DNA from: Streptomyces sp. NBC_01306
GTDB taxonomy: Bacteria; Actinomycetota; Actinomycetes; Streptomycetales; Streptomycetaceae
Length of the DNA: 64,000 nt
Assembly: GCF_026340465.1 (NCBI RefSeq)
Contig: NZ_JAPEPC010000001.1
Location: 3,684,001-3,748,000, forward strand
Direction of reading: 5' to 3'
The position numbers were made by a program, and so were the translations under genes. This document shows positions 62,905-64,000 of this stretch, piece by piece. Each line of letters starts with the position of its first letter. Position 1 is the stretch's first letter. Below the pieces are notes generated by a model. The model worked only from the letters and a program-made list of their open reading frames with translations, was not told where the DNA came from and searched no databases.

Positions 62905-63136
62905 ATCCGTCTTGGCCGTCTTGCCGTTGAAGCAGCAGGTCAGAGGCAGTACGGCAGCCGGTGGCATGACGTCTCAGCGCCGTGCGCGACGTGTCCCTCC
63001 GATTGGTCACGATCGGCAGGCGGACACGTCGGTGGGCGGGCGCACCGGTAGTGCCGTGTTGTCGCTTCGAGTCCCAAGACGGATGGCAATCCGTCTTGGG
63101 ACGCTGTGCCGTCTTGGCGAGACCGCCTCTGACCTG
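62905..63136. promoter_or_regulatory. Repeat-rich non-coding region (possible oriT/operator/origin)
   Basis: Between DUF2637 and DUF3631 genes. A perfect 14-bp inverted repeat GTCCCAAGACGGAT-GGCA-ATCCGTCTTGGGAC lies at 63071-63102. CCGTCTTG(G) occurs five times (62907, 62916, 63091 and 63109 forward, 63074 inverted), and an 11-bp inverted pair CAGGTCAGAGG / CCTCTGACCTG brackets the region (62936-62946, 63126-63136). No gene here. Confidence 0.6.
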
Positions 63137-63280
63137 CGTTTATCTGGCTGGGACGGCAAGGACGCCACGAGACGGATATGGACGGGGCCGCCCGCAGAAT
63201 GCGCGATGGCAGGTCGGCGCTTCACGGCGGTCGGCCCGGTGTGGGTGCCGTCGACGAGCGGCTGACGGCACCCGTGAAGG

Positions 63281-64000
63281 TCACTTGGTCGGTGTGTCTC
63301 TGCTGCCGTCCGAGCCGGTCGCCGGGTGGACGGTGGGGCAGTAGCGCCTCCAGGCATCGGTGAACTTCGTCCGCGTATAGCCCTTGAGTTGGTTGCCGTC
63401 GGGCATGCGGACGTTGCCGGAGCGGATGCCGTACTCCCGCAGCAGCCCGGCCAGGGCGCGCGGGCTCAGGCCACCGCGTCCGGCTTCGGCCCACGGAGCT
63501 TCGGGATCGGAGTTGAGGCGGTAGAGCAGGGCGTCGGTGGACACGCTCTCGGGGTCACCTGCGGCGGCGAAGGCGCGGCGGATGTCGGCGAGGATCCGGG
63601 CGTTGGAGGGGTTGTCCTCCTCTGCCTGGGCCTCGGCGGTGACCATCTGTTCGCACGCGATGCGGGCGCGCTCTGGCCAGGTTCCGCCCGCGAGGTCCGC
63701 GACGATCACCAAAGGCTCCCATGTGTCGGCGGCCCGGTCCTCGACCGGCATTTTTGGCTCCAGGTGGAGGGCCTGTTCGGCTACTGAGGCGGTCCAGCGC
63801 GCCAGGTGAGCCCGCAGGGAGCGCAGGGCGGGGCTGTCGCGGCGTGTGCGGTACGGGCTCACCTGTTCGCCCTCCGCGCGGCGCCTCATCCGGATCACGA
63901 CGGACCGGTCCATGATCGTGTCGGGCAGGTCGCCGATGCCGGCAAGCGCTGCCATGGCGAAGGTCGCGAAGGAGTGGGGCGTGTGCTCCTTGCCGACGAC
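63281..64000 (-). CDS. DUF3631 domain protein, C-terminal part
   Basis: The 3' part of a gene that starts beyond the right edge. It reads TPHSFATFAMAALAGIGDLPDTIMDRSVVIRMRRRAEGE, the signature of DUF3631 proteins (primase/helicase-like ATPases of Streptomyces integrative elements), then a helical region and ARILADIRRAF, DALLYRLNS, a winged-helix-like end with GYTRTKFTDAWRRYC. Expected to act in element replication or maintenance. Confidence 0.8.
   Translation of the reverse strand, partial: VVGKEHTPHSFATFAMAALAGIGDLPDTIMDRSVVIRMRRRAEGEQVSPYRTRRDSPALRSLRAHLARWTASVAEQALHLEPKMPVEDRAADTWEPLVIVADLAGGTWPERARIACEQMVTAEAQAEEDNPSNARILADIRRAFAAAGDPESVSTDALLYRLNSDPEAPWAEAGRGGLSPRALAGLLREYGIRSGNVRMPDGNQLKGYTRTKFTDAWRRYCPTVHPATGSDGSRDTPTK

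Larger units (their letters stand above)
33050..64000. mobile_element. Large integrative element (left part)
   Basis: From att fragment D to the right edge, every gene is accessory: defence-like island, lanthipeptide cluster, regulator pairs, orphan gene, then a mobilisation/replication-type block (relaxase, MobC, DUF2637, DUF3631) typical of Streptomyces integrative or mobilisable elements. Integrase and right att are not in the window. The extent is inferred from the tRNA-Ser scar and gene content. Confidence 0.6.

Overview
The window looks like a Streptomyces (or very close actinomycete) chromosome. GC is very high, GTG starts and ATGA/GTGA gene overlaps are common, and the families are typical of the genus: snapalysin, ICL/PEPM-family enzymes, SARP regulators, DUF6415, DUF2637, DUF3631 and XRE-TPR/ATP-binding pairs. 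The whole reading is from sequence alone; family names are by recognition, not by search.

Region 1 (1-18.7 kb) is ordinary chromosome. It holds regulators next to small enzymes (TetR/NAD-epimerase, MarR/MFS, cupin/LysR), a membrane metallophosphoesterase, a coupled ECF sigma/CU044_5270 pair, a convergent response regulator and histidine kinase, and a set of secreted proteins (polysaccharide deacetylase, snapalysin, trypsin-like protease, GH16 glucanase with a ricin-type lectin domain).

Region 2 (18.8-33.1 kb) is a chain of integration scars. Four copies of the 3' part of a tRNA-Ser(GGA) gene lie at 18.79, 28.39, 29.66 and 33.05 kb, all on the minus strand and each preceded by a strong hairpin; a fifth, decayed copy lies at 11.76 kb. 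All four good copies break off in the anticodon loop, as left-over att sites do after tyrosine-integrase insertion. They divide the island into three blocks. The first (18.8-28.4 kb) is a small metabolite cluster controlled by SARP and LysR regulators: heme-oxygenase-like diiron oxidase, 2OG-Fe oxygenase, DapF-like protein, aminotransferase, EamA exporter and glutamine-amidotransferase-like protein. The second (28.4-29.7 kb) holds only a 5'-truncated integrase. The third (29.7-33.1 kb) holds only a nuclease-STAND NTPase-TPR protein that looks like an anti-phage sensor.

Region 3 (33.05 kb to the right edge) appears to be a larger integrative element, more than 31 kb, whose right end and intact tRNA-Ser should lie beyond the window. 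Its cargo is (a) an AfsR-like regulator and a Ser/Thr kinase next to a four-gene pPIWI-RE island (RecB-like nuclease, zinc-ribbon REase-like protein, DinG/XPD-type helicase, pPIWI-RE protein); (b) an FxLD-type class I lanthipeptide cluster (protein-isoaspartate-type methyltransferase, precursor, LanB, LanC, stand-alone elimination-domain protein); (c) an XRE-TPR/GNAT pair divergent from an ATP-binding/DUF6415 pair; (d) a lower-GC orphan gene set between inverted homologous stubs; and (e) a mobilisation block (relaxase, MobC, DUF2637, DUF3631).

Several element genes are broken in the given sequence. pPIWI-RE is frameshifted in a G9 run, the lanthipeptide precursor in a G8 run, LanC by a one-base loss and a 7-bp duplication, and the relaxase by an in-frame TAA. 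The two poly-G cases could be phase-variable tracts or base-calling errors, and reads over those positions would decide. The pPIWI-RE island with its extra nuclease and kinase, the island-borne amino-acid-oxidation cluster, and the nested tRNA-Ser scars are the parts most worth attention.
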